From assembly GCF_019457535.1 (NCBI RefSeq), contig NZ_CP080417.1, positions 2,294,001-2,358,000 of the forward strand: DNA of 64,000 nucleotides, in the 5' to 3' direction. A program made the translations under genes and the position numbers. Position 1 is the first letter of the stretch, and every line of letters starts with the position of its first letter. Under the pieces are notes generated by a model. That model was not told the DNA's origin. It saw nothing but the letters and a program-made list of their open reading frames with translations, and ran no database searches. Shown here one piece after another: positions 1 through 7,660 of the stretch. The stretch is from Shewanella halotolerans (GTDB lineage: Bacteria; Pseudomonadota; Gammaproteobacteria; Enterobacterales; Shewanellaceae).

Positions 1-474
1 ATCGCGGTAACTTCTCAGCGCAGAGTAGACGCTGGTGATCAGCTTACGTGAATCCAATTCAGCCTTTGCCTTGTAATCGTTGATGTCGTAATTGACGATC
101 ACATCTTCTTCGGGCGCTTGTCCCGGCTGACCGGTACGCAGGATTAATCTGATGCTGCGGTTGTTATGCTCTTCGCGGATCCATTTGACCAGCTCAAGAC
201 CGGCGTGGTCGCTCTCCATAACCACGTCGATAAACGCCATGGCCACGTCATTTTCATCTTGTAATACCCGCTTTGCTTCCTCACCGCTATAGGCGTTAAT
301 GAACTCTATGCCGCGGTTATCTAGCTTAAACCGCGACAGTGCGAGTTTTGTTACTGTGTGTACATCGGGCTCATCGTCGACGATCAGTATGCGCCAGGCC
401 GGTCCTGTTTCTGTTTCGGCTGCTTTCTTCTTACCTGAGAACAGTGGACTCTTTTTCGCCATATCAATTAGCAT
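1..474 (-). CDS. Response regulator, N-terminal part (DUF3369-type), cut by window start
   Basis: The 158 visible codons begin at ATG 474, preceded by AGAGGGG at suitable spacing; an in-frame ATG at 462 (MAKKSP) is the alternative. After a short polar leader comes a CheY-like receiver: the acidic pair in ILIVDDEPDV, the probable phospho-acceptor Asp in AFIDVVM, and the conserved Thr/Lys region in ILRTGQPG and YKAKAEL. The sequence RLILRTGQPGQAPEEDVI and what follows resemble receivers that precede a DUF3369 domain, which in this order usually carry an HD-GYP or GGDEF output domain for cyclic-di-GMP turnover. That output domain is outside the window, so the output is inferred only. A cytoplasmic signalling role is expected. 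No sensor kinase is visible next to it. Family call confident; output domain unknown. Confidence 0.8.
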   Translation of the reverse strand, partial: MLIDMAKKSPLFSGKKKAAETETGPAWRILIVDDEPDVHTVTKLALSRFKLDNRGIEFINAYSGEEAKRVLQDENDVAMAFIDVVMESDHAGLELVKWIREEHNNRSIRLILRTGQPGQAPEEDVIVNYDINDYKAKAELDSRKLITSVYSALRSYRD

Positions 475-794
475 CCGTACCCCTCTTAGGTGAACTAAAT
501 TGACCTTATTTATTAGTGTAGTAACTCACGTGACATTTAGCTGGAGAATTTAGAAGGTGAGAAATTGAAATTGCAGATTAAATGAGGCAGTTAGCCCTGT
601 TTGTTGCGTATAGCATGGCGATAACAGCGCAGCTAACACTTGCGCGGTAAACATATACTTGTGTTTACCGAGCAAGCGCTATTTAATCTAACCGATCAAA
701 TACTGAACTAAGGCTACAATTTTATTGAATATTTTTGTTTTTTTGTTGCTATAGTGCGTAGGGCATCCCATAGCGTTTTTAATGGAGTCAACTC
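475..794. other. Intergenic region between response regulator and integrase
   Basis: This 320-base AT-rich stretch lies between two divergent genes and should hold both promoters. Its one clear structure is the 15-bp inverted repeat at 639-676, listed separately. GGAG at 784-787 serves as ribosome binding site for the TTG start at 795. No open reading frame here looks real. Confidence 0.6.
639..676. repeat. 15-bp inverted repeat upstream of the integrase
   Basis: Arms CTTGCGCGGTAAACA (639-653) and TGTTTACCGAGCAAG (662-676) are inverted copies with one mismatch in 15 and an 8-base spacer. No T-run follows on either side, so it does not look like an intrinsic terminator. It could be an operator or a recombinase binding site. 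Position 120 bp before the integrase start makes autoregulation possible but unproven. Confidence 0.55.
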
Positions 795-2066
795 TTGCAC
801 GCCTTACCTCTATTTGAATCGATCGATTATATCGAAGCTGGCAATCCCATCATCAATCAGCACATTACGGCGATAGCCATGAATAGCGTCGAAGATGCAG
901 GCTTGGTTTATGAGTTGGCATCCGATCTACTGTTCGCCCAGCGGGAAAATGAGAACAGTTATAAGAGTTTTCGTAGCGAAATCACCTGTTTTCTACATTG
1001 GTGTTTCGATGTGGTGCAGCAGTCGCCAGGACAGATAAGCAGACGTGACATGGATAAATTCGTGGCCTACTGTCAGTCGCCACCAAAGGCGCTAATCGGT
1101 CAATTTAACGTTGCACAGTTTAAACTCGACAAGGCGAGTCAACAGCGCGTACCCAATCCGTTATGGCGACCCTTTGTGGGAAAACGAGGGGAAGAATATC
1201 GCCTTAGCGATAACGCCCTCAAGACTAAGATGGCGATACTCTCCTCATTCTATGGCTTCTTGATGGCGGAAGATTACTGTGAGCGCAACCCTGCTCAGTC
1301 CTGGATGAACCATTCAAAGTTTGCCCATAAACGAAAGTTCGCCATGAGTGAAGAGGAGGGCAGTGGACTCGCCTTTACCGAATTGCAATGGTCCTACGTT
1401 ATCTCAAGCGTCGAACAGCTTGCCATCGTGGAACCTGAAATTCATCAACGTAGTCTGTTTCTTATCAAGTTGATTTACGGCTGTTATTTGCGTGTATCTG
1501 ATGTGAGTGCGCGAACCGGTTACAGCCCTATCATGGGACAGTTTAAGCAAGATAAGCAGACAGGGATTTGGCGTTTTCATATTCCCAAGAGCAAAGGGGG
1601 CAAGCAGCGGCAAATCCCATTGTCCAATGCATTAATAGAGGCACTCAAACAGTACCGCGAACATTTGGGGCTGTCACCTTTACCCGGCTATCAGGAACAA
1701 ACACCGATTTTCGTGCGCCATAGGGCCGCTGGACGAGGACGTGAAGCGGGATTGGTCGACGCAAATCTGGGTATTCGCCAGGTGAGGGAGGCGGTACAGT
1801 CGCTTATTAATCACGCCGCAGACAAGGCTACAGCGGACGGGCTTTTGGAAGATGCAGAGGTAATGCGAAAACTGACAGTGCATAGCATCCGTCATACCGG
1901 GATCACCCATGACATTAATCTCAATGGTCGGCCTTTATCTCATGTCCAGGCGGACGCAGGGCATGAGAGCATCGATACCACATCTCAGTATCTGCACACA
2001 TCTCAGGCCGAAAGGCATCAGAGTGCAGCTAATAAGCCTATGGACAGATTAGCCGGCATCGAATGA
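795..2066 (+). CDS. Solo site-specific tyrosine recombinase/integrase (TTG start)
   Basis: This 423-residue protein belongs to the phage integrase family, which cuts and rejoins DNA through a covalent 3'-phosphotyrosine. The catalytic residues are present in order: Arg233 (YLRVSD), His363 and Arg366 (HSIRH), His390 (AGHES) and nucleophile Tyr399 (QYLH). An N-terminal SAM-like core-binding domain is suggested by residues about 40-170 (LLFAQREN to FLMAED). The TTG start at 795 has GGAG seven bases upstream; ATG 879 is a shorter alternative. It lacks the compact size and context of an integron IntI, and no excisionase, phage genes or conjugation genes adjoin it. The complete active site argues against a pseudogene. 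The gene-poor, repeat-rich tract downstream may be the remnant or target of its element. Confidence 0.85.
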   Translation: MHALPLFESIDYIEAGNPIINQHITAIAMNSVEDAGLVYELASDLLFAQRENENSYKSFRSEITCFLHWCFDVVQQSPGQISRRDMDKFVAYCQSPPKALIGQFNVAQFKLDKASQQRVPNPLWRPFVGKRGEEYRLSDNALKTKMAILSSFYGFLMAEDYCERNPAQSWMNHSKFAHKRKFAMSEEEGSGLAFTELQWSYVISSVEQLAIVEPEIHQRSLFLIKLIYGCYLRVSDVSARTGYSPIMGQFKQDKQTGIWRFHIPKSKGGKQRQIPLSNALIEALKQYREHLGLSPLPGYQEQTPIFVRHRAAGRGREAGLVDANLGIRQVREAVQSLINHAADKATADGLLEDAEVMRKLTVHSIRHTGITHDINLNGRPLSHVQADAGHESIDTTSQYLHTSQAERHQSAANKPMDRLAGIE

Positions 2067-2068
2067 TC

Positions 2069-2097
2069 AAAAAAGCCCGTGTCCGGGCAGACACGGG
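2069..2097 (-). terminator. Hairpin with A-tract, terminator-like in leftward direction
   Basis: CCCGTGTC (2076-2083) and GACACGGG (2090-2097) form a perfect 8-bp stem with a 6-base loop. Six A residues at 2069-2074 become a U-tract for leftward transcripts. Rightward transcripts from the integrase lack a U-tract. It would stop leftward transcription entering the integrase gene, though no leftward gene is evident nearby. Confidence 0.55.
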
Positions 2098-2227
2098 TAG
2101 GGAGCCTAAAGCGGTCGCATCGCTTAAGTATCTCAACAAGAAAAGACTTAATAGACAGGGCTCTAATTTGAGTTGACGATAATAGTTTAAACATGCTGTT
2201 TTGCGATTCCGTGTCACTCAGATGACG

Positions 2228-2250
2228 CTTTAGTTAATGGTTAACTAAAG
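2228..2250. repeat. Perfect 10-bp inverted repeat
   Basis: CTTTAGTTAA (2228-2237) is exactly complementary to TTAACTAAAG (2241-2250) with a 3-base spacer. No U-tract follows. It is one of a spaced series of palindromes in the gene-free tract. Confidence 0.6.
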
Positions 2251-2346
2251 GTTTCTGCCAATCTATAAACATTATGATGACCGGGCGCGTAAATTTTAAC
2301 CAGACTTTTAACTATTAGAATGGCGTGCCATTTTTCAAATCGCTTA

Positions 2347-2372
2347 ATGCCGATAAGTATCATTATCGGCAT
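2347..2372. repeat. Perfect 10-bp inverted repeat
   Basis: ATGCCGATAA (2347-2356) pairs exactly with TTATCGGCAT (2363-2372) across a 6-base spacer. It lacks a following U-tract and sits about 100 bp after the previous palindrome of this tract. Confidence 0.6.
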
Positions 2373-2838
2373 CTGACTAAAAACTTGTTTTAGCTATTTC
2401 TCTAGCTAGTAACTCTCATTCTATATGACGATTATCAATATCAAGAGGTCTAAGTTACTTAGGTTACTTTTGAACCTTTGCTTCTGCGAGTCTAGATCTG
2501 AGACATTTGATTAGTGCGGATTGGTAACCAGACTCTGAAACGCAGTTAAGTTAGTCATACACTGAGTTTCGCATTACTCTTTTAAAAGCACTCCGTTTAA
2601 ACATCTAAATGTCAGGCATTCCATTAATGCATTCAGAGTAACGCACCCAAACGATCAAACCGGCAAGCCTGGTTGGTTCCTAACTAACACCCGTAACACT
2701 ATGAGCATCTAAACTAACTTTAGCTTTCCAAGTACTTGCTAATTGAAGGCTATGTCTGCACTAGCTTTAGTAGTTCGCAAAATTCTTGCGTTATTAAACA
2801 AATAGCTGACGCAGGGAAAATCCAACACAATTTTCACG

Positions 2839-2903
2839 CGTCGCTACGTGCATGAAATTACTTAAACAAGGGGATTCCCGCCAGATTTCACGTAGCGACG
2901 CCT
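2839..2903. repeat. Long hairpin with 13-bp perfect arms
   Basis: The arms contain GCGTCGCTACGTG on the left and its exact complement CACGTAGCGACGC on the right, enclosing about 40 bases. The pairing continues inward through GAAAT/ATTTC with a small bulge. The size recalls folded recombination sites such as integron attC, but the expected RYYYAAC and GTTRRRY core boxes are not convincingly present, and there is no U-tract. Confidence 0.55.
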
Positions 2904-3263
2904 AATGATTGAGCAATCCATGGCAAGTAAAACCCTGGATGCTGATTAGAATGCTCCAAAGAAAGAATATCTCAATGCGATAGATACCATTAAGGACTTT
3001 AGAAAAGCTAAGACGATTCTTTAACGGAATTCAGCCAAATGAGTTGAATCTCTGTTGCCATAAAAAGAGCTAGCACTGATAAAAGAAAGAGAAAGGACTT
3101 AGTATTATTCAATGAGTTCATTCTATTGGGCGTATTCGAGACAGATAGCTTTCAAGCTATAAGCCGATAAGGCAAAATTAAAAGTGAAAGTAGAAATGGC
3201 ATATAGGCTAGTCTTTGTAAGATTGATATCTGGCTCACTCTCCACCACAGTCTTAGACATATA

Positions 3264-3277
3264 ATTGTGCGCACAAT
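3264..3277. promoter_or_regulatory. 14-bp perfect palindrome, operator-like
   Basis: ATTGTGCGCACAAT is a perfect palindrome without spacer in an AT-rich context. Such sites usually bind dimeric helix-turn-helix repressors. No adjacent gene is convincing, so its target is unknown. Confidence 0.35.
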
Positions 3278-3622
3278 GTATATTATGTTAAATGCGGTAT
3301 GTGAGTTAAAATAGTTCCCGGAAAATTTTTGGGCATTTTCATTCAGACTGCGAATCTCGTTCACCGCATAACTAATTCAATAATCCACCACTCTGCTACA
3401 GCGCTTCACACGATAACTGTGTTAGATGTTGAGGATTTACGCTAGCAAGGCTGCTACGACAATGTAAGAAAGCTTGATGATTTGGTTGGGATTTAATTGG
3501 CTCAGATTCTGAGTTTAAGTGAACATTTCCATGGAGGTTGTCACAAGCCTGCAGATGACCTTTTCCGATACAAGTTACCCGTCGCAATGTCGCGTACCAC
3601 TCTAGGAACACAACATTATTCA

Positions 3623-4528
3623 TTACGCCTGACGTAATCGCTGGATATCCTTTTGTGGAGGAAGCCCAAATAGCCGACTGTATTCACGGCTAAATTGAGA
3701 TGGGCTTTCATAGCCAACGACTCCGCTTGCCTGGCTGGCATCTAAACCATTTAACAGCATCTGGTCCCTCGCTTCCTGCAGGCGCAGATGCTTGAGATAT
3801 TGCAATGGGCTGCTACCCGTCAACGCTTTAAAATGTTGCCGAAAGGCTGATGCACTCATATGGGCTTTGTCAGCTAATTCATTGATGCCTATCGCTTGAG
3901 CGAAATTCTGCTTCATCCAAGCCACTATCTGTACGATTTGCCTGCTCGGCGAGCCAACCGACGCCAAATGTCGCAAGTGCATTCCATGTGGGCCATGGAG
4001 CAATCGAATAACGATTTCCTTTTTATACAGTTGTGCCAAGCTTTCGATATATTCAGGCGTGTGATGTAACCCCAGCAAACGGCTCATTGCATCACACAAT
4101 CCAGTATCGACATCTTGGGTAGAAATGGCTTGATATCTAAGATCTTTGGATGGTCTTTCCAGATTAAGTTCAGTGCAAGTCTGGGCAATTAATCCATAGT
4201 CCAACTTCAAGACTAAGCCGATAAACGGATGATGCCTTGTCGCTTCTGTTACATGGGAAATGACAGGCAAATCAAATGTAGTCAGCATAGATTGTCCTGC
4301 GTTACAGACGCGCAAACTGTCGTCGATAGCGACTTGTTTACTGCCTTGCAAGATAAGCGACAGACTCAAGGTATAGATACAGTGCAGTGGCTCGGTCGGG
4401 TTGTTTCTGATGTGAAGCGTCAGGTCAGGGATGCTGGTGTCATGGTCACCTTCCCTTCTCCCGTAAGCAAATGCTTTATCTGCTAGAGACTGAATCATGC
4501 TGTTACCGCTAGTGATTAACATAGACAT
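3623..4528 (-). CDS. AraC-family transcriptional regulator (YqhC-like)
   Basis: The 301-residue protein has an N-terminal cupin-like effector domain of the AraC_N type (about residues 25-170, with SLSLILQGSKQV and PFIGLVLKLD) and a C-terminal pair of helix-turn-helix motifs (about 195-295, including INELADKAHMSASAFRQHF and VVGYESPSQFSREYSRLFG). This layout matches E. coli YqhC, an activator of aldehyde-reductase genes. The first ATG lies inside the end of the upstream flavodoxin gene (20-base overlap). AGTAGGG sits two bases before it and eight before the third codon, so Met3 (4522) may be the true start. Overlap implies translational coupling to the flavodoxin. It probably controls the neighbouring hydrolase/flavodoxin genes, but this is context only. 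Confidence 0.88.
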   Translation of the reverse strand: MSMLITSGNSMIQSLADKAFAYGRREGDHDTSIPDLTLHIRNNPTEPLHCIYTLSLSLILQGSKQVAIDDSLRVCNAGQSMLTTFDLPVISHVTEATRHHPFIGLVLKLDYGLIAQTCTELNLERPSKDLRYQAISTQDVDTGLCDAMSRLLGLHHTPEYIESLAQLYKKEIVIRLLHGPHGMHLRHLASVGSPSRQIVQIVAWMKQNFAQAIGINELADKAHMSASAFRQHFKALTGSSPLQYLKHLRLQEARDQMLLNGLDASQASGVVGYESPSQFSREYSRLFGLPPQKDIQRLRQA

Positions 4529-5165
4529 GCCCTACTTGCTTGACCTCTGTTGATTGCGCGTCAAATTCTTTCAGCATCTGCTGCTGTGAAATTTGATCGC
4601 CCATACGTCCTCGTTTTACGTACCTGTGCTTGAATGATTTGGCGCCTTTAGCAAAAACCAATTTAGCAAAATCATCAATGTATTGCTGCTTAAACTTGCT
4701 GTTGAAGGTATTAAATAGCACGACGTTTTTGCCAGTAAAATCGTTGTTTTTGACAAACTGCCAAATCGGTGGTGCCGGGCTATAGAGCCAGATCGGCGAA
4801 CCTAGATAGACAGTGTCATAAGGCTCGAGATCAATATGAGATGGCGAAATGTCGGCGACATTGCTTCTTGCGTCTTTCAGCGCGTTAATCCAGCCCGGGA
4901 TCCCAAGTTGGTAACTCTCGGCCGTGATCTCATACACATGACCAGCGGTTTGCTGCGCAATATGGTCCGAAAGGACGCCAGTATTGCCAGAGCGGGAGAA
5001 CACCACAATAACCGTACTGACCATGGCCACTCGACCGGTCGGTGTGCTGGTCAGATGCGATCTATTTTTGGCGTCCTGGGCGTTTTCAATCTGCGTCACG
5101 ACTAAGGCAATTAATGTTACTAATGCGAGCACGATCAGCAAACCAATCAATATCCAACGACCCAT
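4509..5165 (-). CDS. Membrane-anchored flavodoxin-like protein
   Basis: A strongly hydrophobic N-terminal segment (residues 4-24) would anchor this 218-residue protein in the inner membrane. It is followed by a flavodoxin fold starting at VIVVFSRSGNTG (about 53-63), the phosphate loop that binds FMN. Further flavodoxin signatures are YDTVYLGSPIWLYSPAPPI (second FMN loop) and VVLFNTFNSKF. FMN binding and electron transfer are inferred from the family. It follows a likely terminator after the hydrolase genes and overlaps the AraC gene. Whether the flavin domain faces the cytoplasm or periplasm is unclear; the arginine near the N-terminus fits either a signal anchor or a poorly cleaved signal peptide. 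Confidence 0.82.
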   Translation of the reverse strand: MGRWILIGLLIVLALVTLIALVVTQIENAQDAKNRSHLTSTPTGRVAMVSTVIVVFSRSGNTGVLSDHIAQQTAGHVYEITAESYQLGIPGWINALKDARSNVADISPSHIDLEPYDTVYLGSPIWLYSPAPPIWQFVKNNDFTGKNVVLFNTFNSKFKQQYIDDFAKLVFAKGAKSFKHRYVKRGRMGDQISQQQMLKEFDAQSTEVKQVGHVYVNH

Positions 5166-5245
5166 AGTTGCTTCCTTTGTTACTTTTGGCTATTTATCGC
5201 TAAAGCCAATATGCCTTAGCGCAAACCCGCTGCCTTGTAAAAAGA

Positions 5246-5278
5246 GAACGTGCCCTCGTCAGCGTTCAGGACACGTTC
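5246..5278 (-). terminator. Leftward terminator between hydrolase and flavodoxin genes
   Basis: GAACGTG (5246-5252) pairs with CACGTTC (5272-5278), extended by CCT/AGG after one mismatch. On the minus strand the stem is followed by TCTTTTTA, a usable U-tract. It would end or attenuate transcripts from the two hydrolase genes before the flavodoxin-AraC pair. Confidence 0.55.
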
Positions 5279-5286
5279 ACCTCTTT

Positions 5287-5325
5287 GGTTAGCGGTGTTG
5301 GTTAGAGGTGTTGGTTAGAGGTGTT
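5287..5325. repeat. Three tandem copies of a 13-bp unit across a stop codon
   Basis: Units GGTTAGCGGTGTT, GGTTAGAGGTGTT and GGTTAGAGGTGTT run head to tail at 5287-5299, 5300-5312 and 5313-5325. The last unit includes the stop codon of the leftward hydrolase gene (5315-5317) and its final codons. Each unit carries the same stop triplet. Confidence 0.75.
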
Positions 5326-6250
5326 GGCTCAGGAAAGGACCAATTTTTTCCATTGCCAGACTCACCGCTTGCGGATGGTCATACAGATCGTAGTGGGACC
5401 AATCTTGCAATTCGACCAACTGGCGGTCTTTGGACACAATTGAGCGGCCATAGATCTCGTGTCCGTCACGATACGCGCCAAATGCACCTACTTTTTGACC
5501 GACAACTGCCATCATTGGTTGCGTCATCAGGGTTTCCGCAAAGGCGAAAGCATCCCAACTCAGCGTTTTTTGCGCATGAGAGAACAACATACGCGTTGCC
5601 CCGCCCTCGGCTTGCCCTCTAGGTGTTTTATAGTAATCTGTGGCTTCGAACAGGTCGCGTTCGGTCATTCCATTTTGTTTTGCAAACTCAGGACTCGGCG
5701 GCAGAAGCTCATTGACCTGTAGCTCTGCGCCCCTCGCTTCAGCAGTACGCTGGGTGGCCATAGCTTCTAGAGCTCCGATTGGATTGTACTGGCTGAATCC
5801 TTCTCGGAATAGACGTCCTAAGTTTACCGGGGTGATACCAACAACCGCCTTCAAACGCTTTTCCGTCAGAGCGGAGCTGAAGATATAAGCGCCGCCACCA
5901 CAGATACCAAGACCACCGATTCTGTCTTCGTCGACATAAGGTAAACTAACGGCATAGTCGATCACACGGCTGATGTCTTCTACCCGTTGGCTTGGGTCTT
6001 CTACGTAGCGAGGTGATCCGCCAGATTCGCCCTGAAAACTGGCGTCAAAAGCGATCACCACGTACCCCAGCTCAGCCAGCGCTTTACCGTACACGGCACT
6101 GGATGTTTGCTCTTTACAGCTACCAAATGGATGGACACTGACCATAGTTGGGTAGCGTTTTGACTCGTCAAAGCCTTCCGGCAACAGAATGAGTGCCGCC
6201 ATATCCCAGGCCATATCTGCATTTCTGAATGTCACTTTTCGGATGTTCAT
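5315..6250 (-). CDS. Alpha/beta hydrolase with Cys nucleophile elbow (YcjY/dienelactone-hydrolase-like)
   Basis: A 311-residue cytoplasmic alpha/beta hydrolase. The nucleophile elbow reads GLGICGGG, placing Cys117 where most hydrolases have Ser; dienelactone hydrolases also use Cys. The oxyanion region SVHPFGSCKEQ and the strand-loop AFDASFQGESGG precede it, and His286 in DWSHYDLYD is the likely catalytic histidine. The acid is not assigned. No signal peptide is seen. It is the downstream paralog of the gene at 6323-7237, separated by a strong intercistronic hairpin, and has AAGG ten bases before its ATG. Substrate unknown; the family includes YcjY-like proteins of uncertain function. Confidence 0.85.
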   Translation of the reverse strand: MNIRKVTFRNADMAWDMAALILLPEGFDESKRYPTMVSVHPFGSCKEQTSSAVYGKALAELGYVVIAFDASFQGESGGSPRYVEDPSQRVEDISRVIDYAVSLPYVDEDRIGGLGICGGGAYIFSSALTEKRLKAVVGITPVNLGRLFREGFSQYNPIGALEAMATQRTAEARGAELQVNELLPPSPEFAKQNGMTERDLFEATDYYKTPRGQAEGGATRMLFSHAQKTLSWDAFAFAETLMTQPMMAVVGQKVGAFGAYRDGHEIYGRSIVSKDRQLVELQDWSHYDLYDHPQAVSLAMEKIGPFLSQHL

Positions 6251-6267
6251 AATTAAAACCTTATCTG

Positions 6268-6300
6268 ATAGAAAGGCCTAGTAGCACTAAGCCTTTCTAT
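6268..6300. repeat. Intercistronic hairpin between the two hydrolase genes
   Basis: ATAGAAAGGC (6268-6277) and GCCTTTCTAT (6291-6300) are perfect 10-base arms around a 13-base loop that can itself pair partly. No U-tract follows on the minus strand, so it is more likely an mRNA processing or stabilising element than a terminator. It ends 17 bases before the downstream ATG. Confidence 0.55.
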
Positions 6301-6322
6301 TGGTTAATACTTTGGCGCGTGG

Positions 6323-7237
6323 TTACAGCGTGCGCTGGAAGAATGGTGCTAGCACACCGATAGCTTCGGCAATTGGGGACTCACCATCATAGAGATCCAT
6401 GTGATTCGCGCCGTCAACGACATACATTTGTTTGTCGCTACTAGCAGCGCGCGCCATCAAGTCATCACTCATCCACTTACTGCCGGCATCACTACCGACA
6501 ACGGTAAGCAGCGGTTGAGTCAAAAAGGCCTCCGCCTTGAAGAACGCATCGTAGGTAATGATTTGCGTCAAACTGCGTGCTGTCGCAAAGCCCGGCGCAG
6601 TGCAATAAGCTGCGCGATCGGTGTGGTAGTATTCCCAGGCTTGGCGGAGTTCTTCGTTAGGTGCGTCTTCTTCTTTTAACGGGGCCATTGGAATGGTGGC
6701 GATTTCTGCGCCGCTGGCATCTGACGTTCTGGCACCAGAGCCTGCCTCTATGTATGGCAGAGCATCGCTATCCTTAACATTGTTATCCCAGCCGTTGCGG
6801 AACATCTGACCGATATTAACCATACTCACGGTACCGACCGCCTTAATGCGGCGATCGTTTATTGCTGCATTAGCTGTGTAACCTGCGCCCGCACAAATGC
6901 CCATGGCTCCAATGCGATCGTTGTCTACATAGTTCAGCGTTGTAAGATAATCAATTACAGCGCTAACATCTTCGGTGCGCACATGTGGGTTTTCCAGCTG
7001 ACGGGGTTCACCAGTACTTTCGCCCTGGTAAGAAGCATCATACGCGATAGCGATAAAACCGTTTTCGGCCAGTTTTTTAGCGTAAGTGCCCGCAGTCTGT
7101 TCTTTTACACCACCGCCAGGATGAGAAACGACGATCGCTGGATAGGTTTTATTCTCATCAAAATCTGCAGGGAAATTGATTAGCCCAGCTAGGGTGATAT
7201 CTAGGCCATTGGTATTTGGAAAGGTAACTCGGTTCAT
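6323..7237 (-). CDS. Alpha/beta hydrolase with Cys nucleophile elbow, paralog of next gene
   Basis: Start chosen at ATG 7237, where GGAG lies eight bases upstream; this gives 304 residues beginning MNRVTFPNTNG. The frame extends upstream to 7348 but without a ribosome site. The elbow AMGICAGAG puts Cys115 at the nucleophile position, and the loop SHPGGGVKEQ and AYDASYQGES match the paralog. His in DGANHMDLYDG is the likely catalytic histidine. It is the first gene of the two-hydrolase unit. The shared Cys in both copies argues for a real catalytic choice rather than decay. Substrate unknown. Confidence 0.85.
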   Translation of the reverse strand: MNRVTFPNTNGLDITLAGLINFPADFDENKTYPAIVVSHPGGGVKEQTAGTYAKKLAENGFIAIAYDASYQGESTGEPRQLENPHVRTEDVSAVIDYLTTLNYVDNDRIGAMGICAGAGYTANAAINDRRIKAVGTVSMVNIGQMFRNGWDNNVKDSDALPYIEAGSGARTSDASGAEIATIPMAPLKEEDAPNEELRQAWEYYHTDRAAYCTAPGFATARSLTQIITYDAFFKAEAFLTQPLLTVVGSDAGSKWMSDDLMARAASSDKQMYVVDGANHMDLYDGESPIAEAIGVLAPFFQRTL

Positions 7238-7660
7238 CTGCTTTACTCCGTACTCGTTATCGGTAGCAGGAGAGAAAATACGTTCAAGTATCTGCCCTCC
7301 CGACTTACGATTCAGTATAGGAATCACAGCAGAGGTGGGTTTGCACAAAGTGACTTATTGATTGCCTAAAATGACATATCCGCTCAAAGATAAAATAGGC
7401 GCTAGATAAACAAATGCAAATAAAGTGCTGAATATTATGAAATAATTAATTAAGCGTGACAACCTGGTCAGGCTGAAAACGCCAAAATATCAGTGTTACC
7501 AAAATATAGGTTAACAAAATATCAGTACTACCAAGAGACTCTTAAATTAGCGTCGTAAGATTTACAAGCCATGAGACGCTTAAATGGGGCAGAACGAGTA
7601 TTAGCCTGAAGCAACGTTAGCAACTTTTACGTTAAAATAACAACCTACCAAGTCAGCCAA
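7238..7660. other. Intergenic region upstream of the hydrolase operon
   Basis: This stretch holds the hydrolase promoter and the 3' end of the diguanylate cyclase region. Three imperfect tandem copies of CAAAATAT-plus-seven-to-nine-bases run from 7483 to 7531. They could be regulator sites, for example for the AraC protein, but lie about 250 bp from the start codon. Nothing else is evident. Confidence 0.4.

Larger units (their letters stand above)
2098..3622. other. Gene-free, inverted-repeat-rich tract of about 1.5 kb
   Basis: No open reading frame here has a good start, ribosome site and protein-like composition. The leftward frames at 3152-3364 and 3396-3623 are short and resemble nothing I know. 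The tract is AT-rich and contains several perfect inverted repeats: 2228-2250, 2347-2372, 2449-2461, 2839-2903, 3145-3160 and the palindrome 3264-3277. It could be a decayed mobile element, a recombination site for the upstream integrase, or a region of untranslated RNA. I cannot tell these apart from sequence alone. Confidence 0.6.

Noticed and set aside
795..2066. Recombinase as a pseudogene
   Set aside because: All catalytic residues (Arg233, His363, Arg366, His390, Tyr399) are present and the frame is intact, with a good site before the TTG start.
2839..2903. Integron attC site
   Set aside because: Hairpin size fits, but the terminal RYYYAAC and GTTRRRY boxes are not found in the right places, and the recombinase is not IntI-like.
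3152..3364. 70-residue leftward frame
   Set aside because: No good ribosome site and low-complexity AT-driven composition. It spans the 14-bp palindrome, which fits non-coding DNA better.
3396..3623. 75-residue leftward frame whose ATG overlaps the AraC stop (TAATG)
   Set aside because: The overlap resembles coupling, but the protein has no recognisable motif, membrane segment or domain, and lies in the palindrome-rich tract. Chance is more likely.
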